From: Symbiodinium kawagutii
Taxonomy: Eukaryota; Sar; Dinophyceae; Suessiales; Symbiodiniaceae
Reading direction: 5' to 3'
DNA: 64,000 nucleotides
Assembly: GCA_009767595.1 (NCBI GenBank)
Contig: VSDK01028387.1
Coordinates: forward strand, 1 to 64,000
Shown: one piece after another, positions 1 through 12,819 of the stretch
How positions within the stretch are numbered: the first letter of the stretch is position 1
How the letters are laid out: every line of letters starts with the position of its first letter
Notes under the pieces: model-generated
The model's database searches: none
What the model was told of the DNA's origin: nothing
What the model saw: the letters and a program-made list of their open reading frames with translations, nothing else
Position numbers and translations under genes: made by a program

Positions 1-60
1 ACGTATACTGATGATGATTATCGTGGTTCTGATGGAAATTATGATCACAGCTATGGTAAT

Positions 61-131
61 GATGATGTCGATGATGATGGTGATGATGATGATGGTGGTG
101 ATGATGATGATGATGGTGATGATGATGACTG
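61..131. repeat. GAT-type trinucleotide microsatellite
   Basis: An imperfect run of gatgat/ggtgat units fills the left edge of the window. Open frames across it encode only low-complexity Asp or Ile/Ser runs and I treat them as artefacts. The rest of positions 1-470 is AT-rich and shows no recognisable exon. Confidence 0.8.
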
Positions 132-476
132 TGTTGATTACGCAGTCACAGTGGTGAACTCACCACTATCAGCATCATTGTCAACTCAATACAAGAATGA
201 TAGCCAACAGGATCCACAACATCATCAGCAAAACCCGGCTGTTATCATCACCATCATTTATACCAACTATGGTAGACAACTACAACCAAATGCCCCAAAC
301 TAGTTGAACAAATTATGTAAAAGGGCACCAAAGCCTATCAACCGCTCATGGGGGAAATCATCAACATCACTACCATCACCCCCACCATCCCCCCCCCAGA
401 ATTGTCACCACCAAAGCTTTCAATATCACAATCCTCATCAATACAAAATGAAATCTTTGAGCTGGGGCACAGATAC

Positions 477-1390
477 CTTTGTCCTTGAGTAAGCCGACAA
501 TGTGACGGAATCGATGTTGAGCATTGAGCAAACTACTATTAGGTTGCTCAAAGATGGGCACACCCCCAGCAGCCACCATCAGAAGCAATAGCAACATTGA
601 CCTCCAGGGTTGCCAAGTTACAGATTATGGGAAACAGAGCAACTGATAAACAACTAAGTTTACAAACACACACTGATTGTGAAACATTTGCGCTATAGAC
701 ACTACCTTGCCTCACAATGCCTTTGTTGGATTTGTACACGGCAATCGAATGTGGATCCCCTTCAGGAACAAATTCTGATCTAAGAGTTGATCCCCTCGAC
801 ATTGACACCAGCGTACTGCAGCATATCCCAACAAGCGCTAAGAATTCCTCCCAACGACCTTCGAGCACCAGCACGCAGGAAAGCCTGAGCATTGAGTGGA
901 TGTGGCCAGGCAAGCTGGGCGGCATCCATCAAATGTATGCACTGGCTTCACCCTACACTAACAGGTTGGCAACATCATCCATTGTAATATGTCACCAAAA
1001 TATAGTTGATGTTTTTCAATATGGGGTTGGAATTCTGTGTGCGGTTGAGCTAAATCACCAACAAAGCCCGTGTAGTCACATTTGGATTTATTTGTATTTG
1101 GTTTAGCTATGTTTAGTTTGCTTGCTTAGTTTGGGGGCGAAACCCAAACATCTCAAAAAGACTCCTGAATGAATCTGATGAGAAACACAAAGCCTGCGGA
1201 TGTACACATGTCCATGCTGTTATTTTTGGTCTTGTTGTCACCGATCGGATCGTAAAGAAAATCCATCGCTGCTGATTTCACACCCAAAGCAGTGGCCATT
1301 TTGGCCAATCTGGCTTGACCAGCATAATATTCCAAGATTTCGTACTCGGATTTCTGAGGATCCACCGCCTTCAAGGACCCAATCAGCAGA
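477..1390 (-). CDS. Methyltransferase-like 5' part of a dinoflagellate multidomain family gene (partial)
   Basis: Three minus-strand exons can be read. Exon A (about 1390-1194) encodes EYEILEYYAGQARLAK followed by an acidic turn and NSMDMCTSAG. This resembles a Rossmann motif I with a following motif II. Exon B (884-721, AG acceptor, GC donor) encodes LALVGICCSTLVSMSRGST, with a Cys where cytosine methyltransferases carry motif IV. Exon C (about 600-477, GT donor) encodes PIFEQPNSSLL, comparable to the ENV motif VI. I know this order from a large family of uncharacterised dinoflagellate proteins; the link to C5-methyltransferases is my inference from motif order. No clear continuation is visible below 477, so the gene is truncated or continues beyond the window. 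The first exon and start codon are not identified. Confidence 0.6.
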
Positions 1391-1399
1391 ACCGTCACC

Positions 1400-2890
1400 A
1401 CGAAAACCTTGGTACAATCAGTCCAGGGAAACCGCTGTTAGGAGCGAGAAGACACTCAACATAATGCAGTAACAGGTGTCAACGACATGTTGTTCAACCT
1501 ATGATGCCTAGATGCCTTGGGCGCATTGAGCCATATCAAACGCCGAAGGATGGAGTCCAGCTTGGACGGCAACATGGGGGTGCCGTCGCTACCGATAGTT
1601 GGCATGCTTTGACCAAACTAATCACTGGAAAGCCGAAATTTAGCACTATGCATTCCAATTTCAAAATGAAATAAAATTCCACCACTGATTGGATTTGATT
1701 TTGTTGTCGATCAAACGCACAGTTTGGCTGCACATGTTTTCCAACAAACAGGTCGAGCCCACCGCTCTCCGTGACGATGCCGTGCCTAACGTACGGTCCC
1801 AAGCCTCGTCGAAGTTTGGGCATCCTTGTACCTGGAACTGGGGCACAGCAAGATGTGGTATTTGGTCAGTGGTAAGTGGAAACGAGCGGGGCATTATCAA
1901 GACGAATCAAGTATAGTCCCAACCTATTCTAGTACCCCCTACCCTACCAGCTATTGCACTTCTTAGGAAAATCCCTTTTTAGGAAAAAGTCCTTCTTAGG
2001 AAAGGAAAGGACCCTTCTTCTCAGGCCCAGAGTATAGGCGGAATAGATTTTCCCGCTAGCACCACACCACAGGTTCTCAGTTTCACCACGCACTGGGTTT
2101 GTCCCAGAGCTCGAAATCCAGATTGCTGGTTGCAATCGCAGTGCAGGATCAAAAAAGGTAACAACAAATGTCCGTTATTGTTCCTGAAGAACCTTCAAGA
2201 AACAATGCGTCACACTGGTTCCAACTGCACTGACTGGCAACACCCCCTGGCATGAAAGCCAAAAGTTTGCTGATCAGCCCGTCACACAGTTGAGACATCA
2301 ACTGCTAGTGGACTTCAACTTGCCTCAGATAGATGAATGAAGAGAAAGGAAGAAAGGGGATAGAAGGGAACACATTTACCCTAAGAGAAAAATATGTTAA
2401 ACCAAAAGCAAGCGACTCTTCACAATGTCAAACTGCAAGAATGATGGCGTAACCGAATCCTTGATGAACGCATGGAGGTCTTTGATGGGGCCGGGATGGT
2501 CTTTCATCTTCGTCATGCAATGCTTCCAGAAAGGATCCTTTCCCCACACACACAAGCAAGCATGCGTGTGTATAGACTAAGCTTGTGTATGAAGTAAGGA
2601 AAGCAATGCATGTGTATTTGATTCTTCGATTGTGGTATGGATGATGGCCGAAGGAGAAGATGGTGAACAAAAGAATTATCCCTGGTCTTTCGAGCCTCCG
2701 TGAAGGTTTAAAACACCAATTTGACGAAGTGACCCAAATAGCTTTTTTGGGGCCCAAAAAACTTTAACAGGGTCACTGTGTAGAAAGTGTTGTTTTGAAG
2801 GGTCTGGGAGGCTTCTGAAAATCTAACAGCCCCAGCGATTCAAAGGTTCAACCTTTTCTTCACCACTCTACATTATCCCGGCATCTGAAA
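1400..2890. other. Intergenic or intronic DNA, no supported gene
   Basis: Only short overlapping frames on both strands. A gaaaggaaagga-type purine run lies near 2340-2365. I see no exon with convincing splice sites or motifs. Confidence 0.5.
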
Positions 2891-2893
2891 GAA

Positions 2894-4549
2894 TCACCTA
2901 GGTGTTCCAGCCTCAAGCGATGAAGGCCTGTGGCAAAGCGGTCCCACAAAGTCTTTGAAGATTTCCTTGATGGTGCACCAACGCTCCGCAGCAGCAGCAG
3001 TGCTGGGTCGGCGGCGACGAGCAAAGGACTTGAGATCCGATTGCAAATCTGCCGTGCCCTTGTCCTCATCCACACCTCCATCAGCACCCTCGGCAATCTT
3101 CCTGAGCTTCCTGCTAGCTGTTGGGTTGGCAACATCTGGGGGAGGTGCGCTTGCATTGCCTGCGCTTGGGCCACCATCACCTTCATCCTTTCCATCGGAC
3201 GTTTCAGCCTCCACAACCTCCGTAGATTCAGCCTCCACAACCTCCATGGGAGCAACATCGCCTGGACCTGGACCTTTCTTTCGACCTTTCCCCTTTGCCT
3301 GAGCTTTCGCTTTGGCTTTCGCCTTAGCTTTCGCCTTGGCTTTCGCGGCTTTTGCCTCAGCCTTCGCTTTGGCTTTCGCCTGAGCCAAAACCTTTGCCTT
3401 TGCTTTGGCTGTTGCCTTCTTGGCCATGGCTTTGGCCTTGGATAAAGCTGCTTTAGCCTTGGCCTTCGCCTTGGCTTTGGCCTTTGCAGTTTGAGGGCCA
3501 GCTTCAGTTTGCAGCCTGTCACGCTCTGCAAATTGTTCCTTCCGGGTAAGTTCAGTAGATGGCGCATTGAACAAATCACCTGGGTCCTCATCTTGAACAG
3601 CCTTGAGCTCTAGCTCCGTTGGTTCAGGGGCAGCCGAAGGTTTGAGGTCAGTTGCCTTGTCCGAAGGTATGTCAGAAGCACCTTCAGCCTCATCATGCGG
3701 AGACTTTTCTGGAGCAATGGCGCCCCCCCCTTCTCCCGAAATTGTTTCAGCTGGGGCCACAACTGAATCCTTTGATGAATCTTGTGGGCTTGGGGAATCA
3801 AGGAGGGTGTCTGGAAGAGAGGGCATAGGCAAAGTCTCAAAGGTTGAAGGGTCTTCAGCAGGAGGAGCCGGAACTGCAGGGGTGTACGTGACCTTCTGCA
3901 AAGGTCTTGGCATTTGCTCGATCTCAAGTCTTTTCCTTGGACATGGCTTTGAAAATTGAACCAAACCAGGGAACGTACCCCAAAAAAACCTAACATTTTT
4001 TGGGAAAACAAAATTACACAACGCCAAATTAAGTGGCTTGATTGCAGCAATTCTCTCACGAAGCTGGTCAAGATCAGGTCGATCAATGCCCTTGGATTCC
4101 TTGGATGGCACCTCTTCTTGCACAACTGGCGCAGCCGGAGGTGACTCCAAAACCTCTACAACCTCAGGTCCTGGCTTGGCACTAGGAGGAGTAGCCTCAA
4201 GCTCGGTTGGTGTGAGCTGCTGGCTCTCAGGTGACTGTTCGACAGGTACTGATGGCTTTGGGGATGGTGGAGGCGGTGTCCCCGGGCGGGGTGAGTACTC
4301 CAAACCAAATTGCTCCATGGGCTGCGACTCTGGGATCTGTGAATCACGCAAGGGCTCCACTGGCATTGCTGACAACTCTGCGCCCAAAGAAGAAGCCAAA
4401 ACAGCATCATCAGCATCCTCCAGTAGATCTTCCCCGCAGCCTGCCCCCTCATCCCCATCAGCAACTTCAAGGTCTTCATCACTCCTGCCTCTAGTCATCA
4501 CTGGCCAATGCTTTGACACCAGGTTGAAAAGCTCTTGAATCAGTGGATC
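2894..4549 (-). CDS. Lys-Ala-repeat, acidic/proline-rich protein, terminal exon
   Basis: An open exon of about 550 residues ends in a stop at 2894. It starts at a clear 3' splice site (pyrimidine run, then AG|GATCCACTG) at 4549, so no start codon is expected here. Order in the protein: an acidic N-terminal part; a Pro/Ser/Glu-rich stretch; a long basic block of alternating Lys-Ala with Arg-Lys; an acidic segment; and a C-terminal motif, SFARRRRP followed by RW, IKEIF and VGPLC. Long KA blocks plus a FARR...RW...F tail recur in uncharacterised dinoflagellate proteins. The composition suggests a nuclear or nucleic-acid-binding protein, but function is unknown. Upstream exons (4.6-7 kb) could not be assigned. 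Confidence 0.65.
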   Translation of the reverse strand, partial: DPLIQELFNLVSKHWPVMTRGRSDEDLEVADGDEGAGCGEDLLEDADDAVLASSLGAELSAMPVEPLRDSQIPESQPMEQFGLEYSPRPGTPPPPSPKPSVPVEQSPESQQLTPTELEATPPSAKPGPEVVEVLESPPAAPVVQEEVPSKESKGIDRPDLDQLRERIAAIKPLNLALCNFVFPKNVRFFWGTFPGLVQFSKPCPRKRLEIEQMPRPLQKVTYTPAVPAPPAEDPSTFETLPMPSLPDTLLDSPSPQDSSKDSVVAPAETISGEGGGAIAPEKSPHDEAEGASDIPSDKATDLKPSAAPEPTELELKAVQDEDPGDLFNAPSTELTRKEQFAERDRLQTEAGPQTAKAKAKAKAKAKAALSKAKAMAKKATAKAKAKVLAQAKAKAKAEAKAAKAKAKAKAKAKAKAQAKGKGRKKGPGPGDVAPMEVVEAESTEVVEAETSDGKDEGDGGPSAGNASAPPPDVANPTASRKLRKIAEGADGGVDEDKGTADLQSDLKSFARRRRPSTAAAAERWCTIKEIFKDFVGPLCHRPSSLEAGTPR

Positions 4550-4610
4550 CTAGGCAACGGCAAGAAAACACGATTAAGTCCTAGGCAATGGCGAGAAAAC
4601 ACAATTAAGG
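4549..4610 (-). repeat. Tandem duplication containing two 3' splice acceptors
   Basis: Two adjacent 31-bp units (4549-4579 and 4580-4610) match at about 27 of 31 positions. On the minus strand each ends in ttgcctag|GA, so the acceptor of the 4549-2894 exon is duplicated just upstream of itself. Use of the upstream copy would add 31 nt and change the reading frame. Confidence 0.75.
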
Positions 4611-7600
4611 AAGATCAATGAAGGATGCTTGGGTCAAATCATCCCAATGTTACAAGTTGGGGGGAGAATGCTGTGGAACTTTGAAATATGTTTGACCGGT
4701 TAAAGAAACAAAGTTGCCAGAGTCTTTGGAGGCAAGGCGCTCGCCTCGTACTCCCATCGTGACGCTTCACTATATAAGTTACGAAGCTGCGCATAGATAC
4801 ACTGTCACAATTCACTTTCACAGGGTCAATGGTCATGGAAAGCGCAGCCCTGAACTTTTCCACCTCGAGGGCAATGGGGAAAGATCAAGAACCAGTACAA
4901 AAAGATGTTGTTTGGAAAGCAAGGTGTTTGGAAAACAATTTAACTGGAACAGAAATTGTTGGAAAGCAAATACTTGCAATGTTAACTATCCTTTCTTCTT
5001 GGCCCTTAGGCAAAAACCCAACAAATCTTAAAGCCTAAGACTAGGCCAAGGTAGCTTGCGGTAACTTGTTGGGTGTCTTTTGTTAAGGATTAGATCTCGA
5101 TATATTAAACAAAAGCATGTGGAATTTACCAACTTACTTGCGAAACAAATGGTTTGGAAACGTTTTGTTTTTCCCAAGGGATGCCTCCGCCCTTGTATCA
5201 TCGATGGGAATGGTTTTTGGCTGAGAAACAGAGGGACACCACAAGGAAAGGACAATTCGCACCACCTGGTAGTTGTAGGCCATGGTCGAAAAGTTGATGA
5301 CCCCTGTTAGGGCGGGCTTAGGCCATCGCAAAATCCCACCCGTCTTGAGAGCTTGGCATCGAACACCTTTGTCCTCTTCAAGTGCCTCTGCAAGCCCTTC
5401 CAAGGCTCGCACCGGCTTTTGTGGACAAGGTGTTGGCGCTGGGTCCGGACTCTCAGCCAACTCAGCCATGACGATAGCAATGACACCAAGATGCTGACAG
5501 CGACACTGAAGCCAAAGGTCACAGATTGGAAGTTGTGAAGGCTACTGCGTGCTGAAGACAGATTGGACAAAAGAGTTTGGATCTTAATCCTTAATACAAG
5601 CTTTTGTGATTTTGCACTAAGCAGGTCAAGGCTGTGGTCAACATTGACTCCCCCACTGAAGTTGGACATGTCCATGGTGGATCTAACGGCTCCTCACTAG
5701 GATATAAAATCACGGGACCACGATATCTTATTAGGAGGCACCTTGCCCATGGCGCCCCCTTGCTCCTCACTATTTTGTAGGTGAGATGTTACATCAAACT
5801 TAGTCACGAGCATTTCAAAATGGAACCACTAAAGTAGGCATTGTATACCCGAGTGATGGCTACAACTAGCCTGGACTCTGAACAAATCCATTCACAAGCC
5901 CTGTCCCGCTCCGGAGGGCACTGTGTCATGACCTCTCAACTCTCAGCGGTAGATGCCAGACCTGCGCAGGGAAGCGATTGAAGTCCAGGGCAGCTTTTGG
6001 GAAGGGTCCAAGCCATGAGATGGTTCTGAAAGGATCAAGGACGGGCTGCTTAAAAATGGTCAATCTTTTTCCCCAAACCCTGCCAGCTTTCAACTGTCAA
6101 CCTAGATGGATTACTACGCAGTGGCCCCATGCAGTGGCCCCATGCAACGGCACTGCATCTTCAAAATCCGTTCGCTACCTAGGCTACCAATCAGTGAATG
6201 AGCCGAGATCGAGTGCCTTAGCGGTGGCGGCGAATGATGGACAAACAAGGCTGGCCTTCCAGTAAATTGATGATTGCATTCAAGTGACCAAACTTTGTGA
6301 GGTTCTTTTTCACAACCCTTGCGAAGTAGAAGGACACTCCGTGAAGCCGATAGTTTTCCAGCAAAATCTCAGCTTTGTGCTGAGGTAGCATGACCTTAGA
6401 TAGAAACTATAAACCACAAGAAACTATTGGAGAAGGGGAGGCCAGCTTGATCCTAAGAAGTTTCACAAAGTTTAGCATCATGCTGTGGCAAGACACCTCT
6501 GGCGCGGACTCTGGGAAAATGACCTTTTGGGTCTGGATCCACCACATGCCAGGGAGGTCGAGCAGGCCTCACGGAACTGGCAGCTATGTGATAGATACAT
6601 AGTACAAGGGTATTTTTTCAAAACAAGCTTTCAAAGTTGCATCGAATCAATGTTGAAGATGAACTGCAAGCCTGGCCTTCATTCTTAAAGGCCCTGAGGG
6701 TTTGCTCCGAAACGATAGCCAAGGAAACCATGGCTAGCTAAATTGGTCAAATCCAAGTCTTAGGGGATAGTTATTGGGCCGAAACTCACTTGACCACACA
6801 ACGGCTATTAATTGCTGCTGCTGCTGAAGAATGCTGCATCTCACTTGAATGACAACGTCAGCACTGCAAAGCAAGGGGTGGGAGGCACCTTCCAAAGCCA
6901 AGGCCATCCAAGGCCCTTTGGTTCTCATTGAGAGCCAAGACGGATGCTGGTTCTAAGCTTTGTTTGAGCCAGCCTATGGGGAAAATTAGACTGTGCCGAT
7001 GGGTAAAAGTAGACTGAGTTTGAACCCAAATCAGCCTGAGAATCACAAATCAGCCTGAGATTGTCCTCAGTCTGAAAATCAGCCCGACTTGCATTCAGGA
7101 AGATATTCCCATTCAGTACGAAATTATAGCCTGAAAGATTTCCTAGGTATATAATATTTAATATACATATATGATTGTAGCTGTATATAAGTAGTATAAT
7201 TGTTGTTATTGTTTATACTCCCTGGTTATATTCACAGCAATTAATGTATTCATGCATGTATTCATTAAGTGAGACGTCTTACTGATAATTCAGTGCTGAT
7301 AATTGTAGATCTCTCGCGATCTTAACTAGTTGGGGGCGCAGCAATTTCCGCATCGCTGGTAGTGATTTCTATGACCTTGCGAAACAGCGAAGCCCTTTAA
7401 ACCTCAGTTGCTGAGTGCTTTGTTTCCGGGCTAGCTGCTCAACATACCGCTATCACCACGATTAATTATATAATTAATCGAGAAACTATCAATTTTGAGG
7501 TACCTCTATTCTACAAAAACACCCATGTATCGTTTGATGTTGACAACCTGTCATTTATCATATGGGTTTGGCAGAGTGACGAAACACAGACGCTGTTTTT

Positions 7601-7900
7601 TCAACGACATCATCACACTTGGTTTGCTTTGTACTGGCAGCAAACAGCTTTGGGTCATGGGATCCTCATCCTCTACCATCCCAGTGGAAGATGAGTGCGT
7701 TGAAAACAATTGACCTTGGCTGTTAATCTTCGTTGATGGTTTTAAACATATGTTATTTCCCTAGTATGGACACATGATTGGTTGGGTGACCTGCGCATAT
7801 TTTTCATGACAGGGATTCATACCACCAACCACCGCATCCCTCACGAATTCACGCGGATGTGTCTGTGCTGCAATGGACTTGAGCGCCTGTGCGCTTCACC
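4611..7900. other. No confidently assigned gene
   Basis: Scattered minus-strand frames occur (for example 5134-5675 and about 6210-6385) with exon-like codon use but no motif I recognise. They may be upstream exons of the Lys-Ala gene that ends at 2894. The stretch 7130-7300 is strongly AT-rich with tata runs. Confidence 0.4.
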
Positions 7901-9360
7901 AAGGTTGTAGCAACAAGTACCATACCTCTTCTTGGTGGCGATTGGCTTGGCACGCGGGCAACGGCGCATGTCAAAGCCATTGCAGCAGCCAATGAAATCA
8001 CGGCGCAAAAAGGCGGAATGCTGCCGTGGAGGCGGAGATTCGTTGAGAATTCTGGGCACATTGTGAGTAGATGAACCACCATCAACCTGGAAAGGAAGGA
8101 GAACCTGACTTAGTGGTCACGAAGCATGGTTTCTAGGGGTTATGAGCTACCTTACAGGGCTTATAAGCATGGTAACCCCAGCTGCACATCCAAGTACAGG
8201 GTGAGATGGATGACTTCTTGTCGTCGACAGTCATGTTTGCTTGTTCCATGCTGCAACAAGCTGGTGGATTGGTACTGCCACAATGTGGGCATGTGTGAGC
8301 ACGTTTAACGGTTGGGTTGATTATGTCTGTGTTTGACACGTAACCACATTGGCAAATCTGGATAAGATTACCAAGGACAGAGAGAGTTTGTGTCCAATGT
8401 GGCAGGACATCAGGGCTACCTGGGTGGATTACAGCTACGACCTAAGCTTCTTAACCTTTTTGGGATATGATTGATTTGCCATATAGCCACTAAAAATTAG
8501 AGTTTGAGCGAGGGATCTAAAAGCCACCAAGCTACGTACATATATTCGAACACAGTAGCACTCAATATCAAGCCATACAAGTAATCATGATCCATGCGTT
8601 ATCATCCACAATCGCTAGTTGTTTGTCACCCTGACTCGCTACCAACAGACCCATGATTTTTATCAAATGTTTGAGTCATGAGTCACCGTCATTAGCGTTT
8701 GCCATCCCTTAATCATCAGTGTGCACCGGTATGGACCATATCATCATCCATGAATCATCATTTACCTCTAATTGATTCGCTCTTATCATCCCTCAATGAG
8801 CCCCACTACCATCATTTGAATACATACTGTTACCAATTCTAAATCAATTTATATCAAGTAATGATCATCAATTATCATCAACTGACAATTTTCCATCCAA
8901 CAGGTATCAACCACCCCTTTTCAACCAACCGAACAGATATCAACCGACCTCACCAACCCATCATTCCCATCCACCAGAGCCCCAGCTGCCCAGCTCCCGA
9001 GGTTCGCAGTCCTGGTTTTGGTGCCAGGGCCAAGGCCAAGTCCAAGGTGGATCGGGAAAAGTTGGTGGCGCAGGAGACCTGCAGATCTGTGAGGCGCTGC
9101 GATTCTACATGGTGGTTTCAGTGGGTTTTGTTGCCATGGTTAAGCAATTATAACTACAACTGGTTGGTGCTTATGAACATGTTTTTTTTTTCCATGGTTA
9201 CCAGTGGTTAAGCGATTATAACTAGTTATAATGGTGGTTAATTGGGTAAGTATAATATATAATGGATTAGAAATACAACATCTTTTGTTCACATGGGTTT
9301 TAAACTACAATGGTTAAGAACAGCTAACCGTTGGTTATAATAGAAACCACTATAATCCCT

Positions 9361-9745
9361 GGTACGCTTCAACATTGGTTTCTGTTACCATGGTGAACCA
9401 ATGGTTAATGCTTGTTAAGATGAATGGACATTCATAGGGCTTGCTTGACCGATGGTTAATTGCTAGTTTCTATTACCATGGTTGACCAATGGTTTTCTAA
9501 GCGATTGTAATGGTTAAGAAAAGGGGAAATAACCAACAAAAGTGGTTAAACAGCTACTAGATGGTCCAAGATGGGGGTTTGAATGGTTAGTGGTTAAGAA
9601 AGCTGGCAATAACAATCCCTAATAAGCTTCAACATTGGTGGTTTCTATTACCATGGTTAACCAATGGTGAATGGTTGTCAAAATTGATGGAAATTGATAG
9701 GGTTTGATTAACCAATGGTTAGTTGGTGGTTTCGATTGTTGATAA
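9361..9745. repeat. Direct duplication of a CCATGGTTAACCAATGG-type segment
   Basis: Segments beginning gcttcaacattgg at about 9367 and again at about 9629 run in parallel for about 120 bp. Both contain tttctattaccatggtt, gaccaatggtta and a closing tggtttc-like block. Internal palindromes (ccatgg, ggttaacc) make both copies self-complementary. Confidence 0.6.
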
Positions 9746-10596
9746 ACCATGGTCAACTACAATAATTTGGTCATTGGCATCATCATTGGAACACAGGCAA
9801 ACTAGACTCAAAAAGCTGAACTAGAAGCAGGGAACTGCAGCTGTTTGGGCGCATACGGAGGAAACAGATAGATTGAATGAGAAGTTGAAGTATCAGTCAT
9901 TTTCGTTATTTACACGCAACCGGTGGCGGGAATGTAAAAATCAAGCACCGTCATGATTGCAAGAGAGTTTGCACCATGTCAGAAGAGAAGACGCCATAAG
10001 AAATATTAAGAAACCATTGTTTCAATAGACTTACAACTTGACCAAGCCAATCAAGACATTGGATTGAGGTCACTTCGGTGTTTTGATATGCTTTACCACC
10101 CCGGGTGGCCAAGTCAGTGGTCTCATGCTTTCACTGCTGATACTTTCAGATACGCCATCAACTTGGACGCCATCAACCATTAACCGGTGAAGTGATACAA
10201 AGTCAACTGGTGATGGTTATTGATGGTTGAACAAGTTTGCTTATCAACCATCAACCGCGACTTGACCGCCGGACTGGCAGTCGCAGCCATGTAGGTTTTG
10301 TAGCTCGGGAATGGAGAGGTGTTTGTCTCAAGTCATGATGGTGGTTTCGACCTAGCCATAGGAAACACCGAAGTTATGGTTGGTCTATTACTATAAATTG
10401 CCTTTAAATGCTTGGAGTATTACTAGACTATAAACTGTGCATACAGTGGATTATTGGGAGTCCCCTATTTTGAGAAACCCCCTCCTGAGTCAGCCCTGAA
10501 TGTGAGCATGACATTTTTGCAGAAATAGTTTCTGAGAATGCGTATAATCATGTTTCAGAGTCAGAAATACAGCCACTCCACATGACACACAATTAG

Positions 10597-10704
10597 GTGT
10601 TTCTCAAGAGGCATGGGTGACCCGCAGTTGTCATCCTTTATAGTATTAGTTAGCAAACCATTCATACCTTTGGGGTTCCCAAGTCCTGGCTTAAGAAATC
10701 ACCA
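10597..10704. mobile_element. MITE-like element, family 2 (GTTTCTCAA ends)
   Basis: It begins gtgtttctcaagaggcatgg and ends ggcttaagaaatcacc, an imperfect inverted repeat shared with several other copies in the window. A GGGTGACCC/GGGTTCCC block follows each end. There is no coding capacity. Another end fragment of the same type lies at about 10455-10485 (tattttgagaaacccc). Confidence 0.6.
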
Positions 10705-10850
10705 CGACTCGTCCTCAGCGGCATCCCTCACCCTGGCACCAGGAGGCAAGGCGGAGCAGCATCATTCAGCGAGATGAGAACATCGCAACTTGGCGACAAG
10801 GGCCACGACCCTCCCAGGGGTTGACCAGTTTCCGCGCCCGGATAGGGTCC

Positions 10851-10973
10851 ATGTGGCTATGGGTCAAGCAGTCAACCAACCAATTTCATGGGTGATGATA
10901 ACCAACAACAATAGGGAAAACACTTGTTAATGACAGGGGAACCAGGGGGACAGGCTTTTGACACACTGCCACA
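10851..10973. mobile_element. MITE-like element, family 3 (ATGGCTATGGGTCA ends)
   Basis: It begins tggctatgggtca and ends tgacacactgccaca. The interior (gggaaaacacttgttaatga, then aggggaaccagggggac) is nearly identical to the copy at 28322-28446. Confidence 0.65.
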
Positions 10974-12576
10974 TCCTTACGGTCGATGTTAGTTACTATT
11001 TAGTTCCCACAAGGGTAACAACAGAGTGTGACTAGTATGGTTACTGCCAATTTTCCGGGTTCAACAGCTAGTTTGGGCTGTAAGTAACAGTATACCTGAC
11101 TGTCTTTTGGCTATTACAATGCAGTTTATCTAGCTGGTTACAGCCAAAAATCGAGCCTTTGATCATTGGAAATGACTGAGCAGGGCCAATGATGGCGGTC
11201 ATGGGGATATGATTACCGACTGTATAAATTGGCTTCATCCATCCTGGTACTCTGATTCTTGGGGCTTCGGTTAGGAGGCACCGCCGTTGACAAACCTGCT
11301 TATCGTCATGTAATACATTGACTTGCGGCATACTTCCTTGTCATGCCTATCCTTGGGAAACGAAACACTTGCAATACTGTAACTGGATGAATGACAAGGA
11401 AGTATGAAAAATGCTTGGATGTACAATAAATCACCAGGATGTATTGCAATCATTTTTCCATCTTGATTTATTTGGATGAAAAATGATTTCAATACTGTGC
11501 TGTGTTAGGTACGATTCCAAGAGACAGCATATACAAACACATCCCACGCACACACATCGCAAATCTTTCTGGCCCTACCAGGTGGATCTCATGTTCCATT
11601 CGGTTTCAGAACAAGCTGGTGGGGGGTCTCATTACCAGTCCTACCAGGTTAATTTATGGTTATAATCCAGTTGAGTAGTTGTACACCCATAGAGCTGCTA
11701 GTTATAGCCATGAACACTTTGGGTGGCTGTCACCCAAGCATACCTAAGTTATAGAAATGAATTAGCCGTCGCCATTTCCAGATGGCTTAGCTTAGCTGGG
11801 AGTTGCCATTTCGCATGATTGGAGGGGCCCAAGTGCTGGCCAGGGAATGGAGTTAATGGACGCTCCCGGGAAGCGAACTTCCAGGTGGGATGAGCGGCCG
11901 GCTAGTTGGGCAAGGGACACGTGCAAGCCTCTGGTGTATTTACGTCACTTCAAGTAATTTCAAGTCTAGCTTTGTTTGTGAACCATTCAAGTATAGTGAA
12001 GTCCTATCAATCAAATGTGGTACTCCAGTTTTGGATATCCATATTTTCATTTTTATGGACAGTGTGTACACAGACACTTGCGTATATGTATATGTTTTTC
12101 GTTGAAGTATAGATGCATCATGAGATTTGATACTGGACCATGTAATTTGAAAAAGCAACACATTCACTTCCATAGAATAGAAACAGAAGGGCGGCCACCC
12201 TTTCACTTGGACGTGCATCCCCAGCCTCCAAGGATTGGAAGTAGGGTTGTGAACCATGGCTTCACTATCCCAGGAACCGAACCCAGCTCCAAGAAGACAT
12301 GCAACATGAAGGAATACAGACCACCCTACCGATCCAACACCGGAGGTCGGGAGAAGATGATGATTTCTTCGCAGAGGCGCATTGAGTGTTTCTGCTTGGG
12401 CCAGTGGTGAGATTTTCTTGCGGGAAAAGAGCCATCTCTCCTTAGGGAAGTAGGCGAAGAGTCAAGATAGGAAAGTAGGTAAAGGATGGTAAAGGGTGTT
12501 TGTGAACACAGATTGTTGAATTGATAAATCTATATCGGTGTGCTGTTTTTGAAGGGGTACCCAGTTCATGATTGGG

Positions 12577-12809
12577 GTGTTTCTCAAAATAACGGACCCT
12601 GCAAATCATCCTTTAAAACCATTCATAGAGTAATAAGCAATCCATTTTGCAGTGTCAATCATCCAATATCAAACCATTTATATTAATATGCTAGTAATGA
12701 ACTGACCATAACCTTGGGGTTCCTGATCATTCTTGGAGAAACCATTAACCAACCATTTTGAGGGTAAGCCATCCATAACTTTTGGCTTCCCTATGGCTTG
12801 AGAAACGCC
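12577..12809. mobile_element. MITE-like element, family 2, long copy
   Basis: It begins gtgtttctcaaaataacgg and ends ccctatggcttgagaaacgcc. An inner family-2-like end (ttcttggagaaacc, about 12731-12743) suggests one element nested in another. It abuts the exon-like island at 12820. Confidence 0.55.
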
Positions 12810-12819
12810 CAACGCGCAG

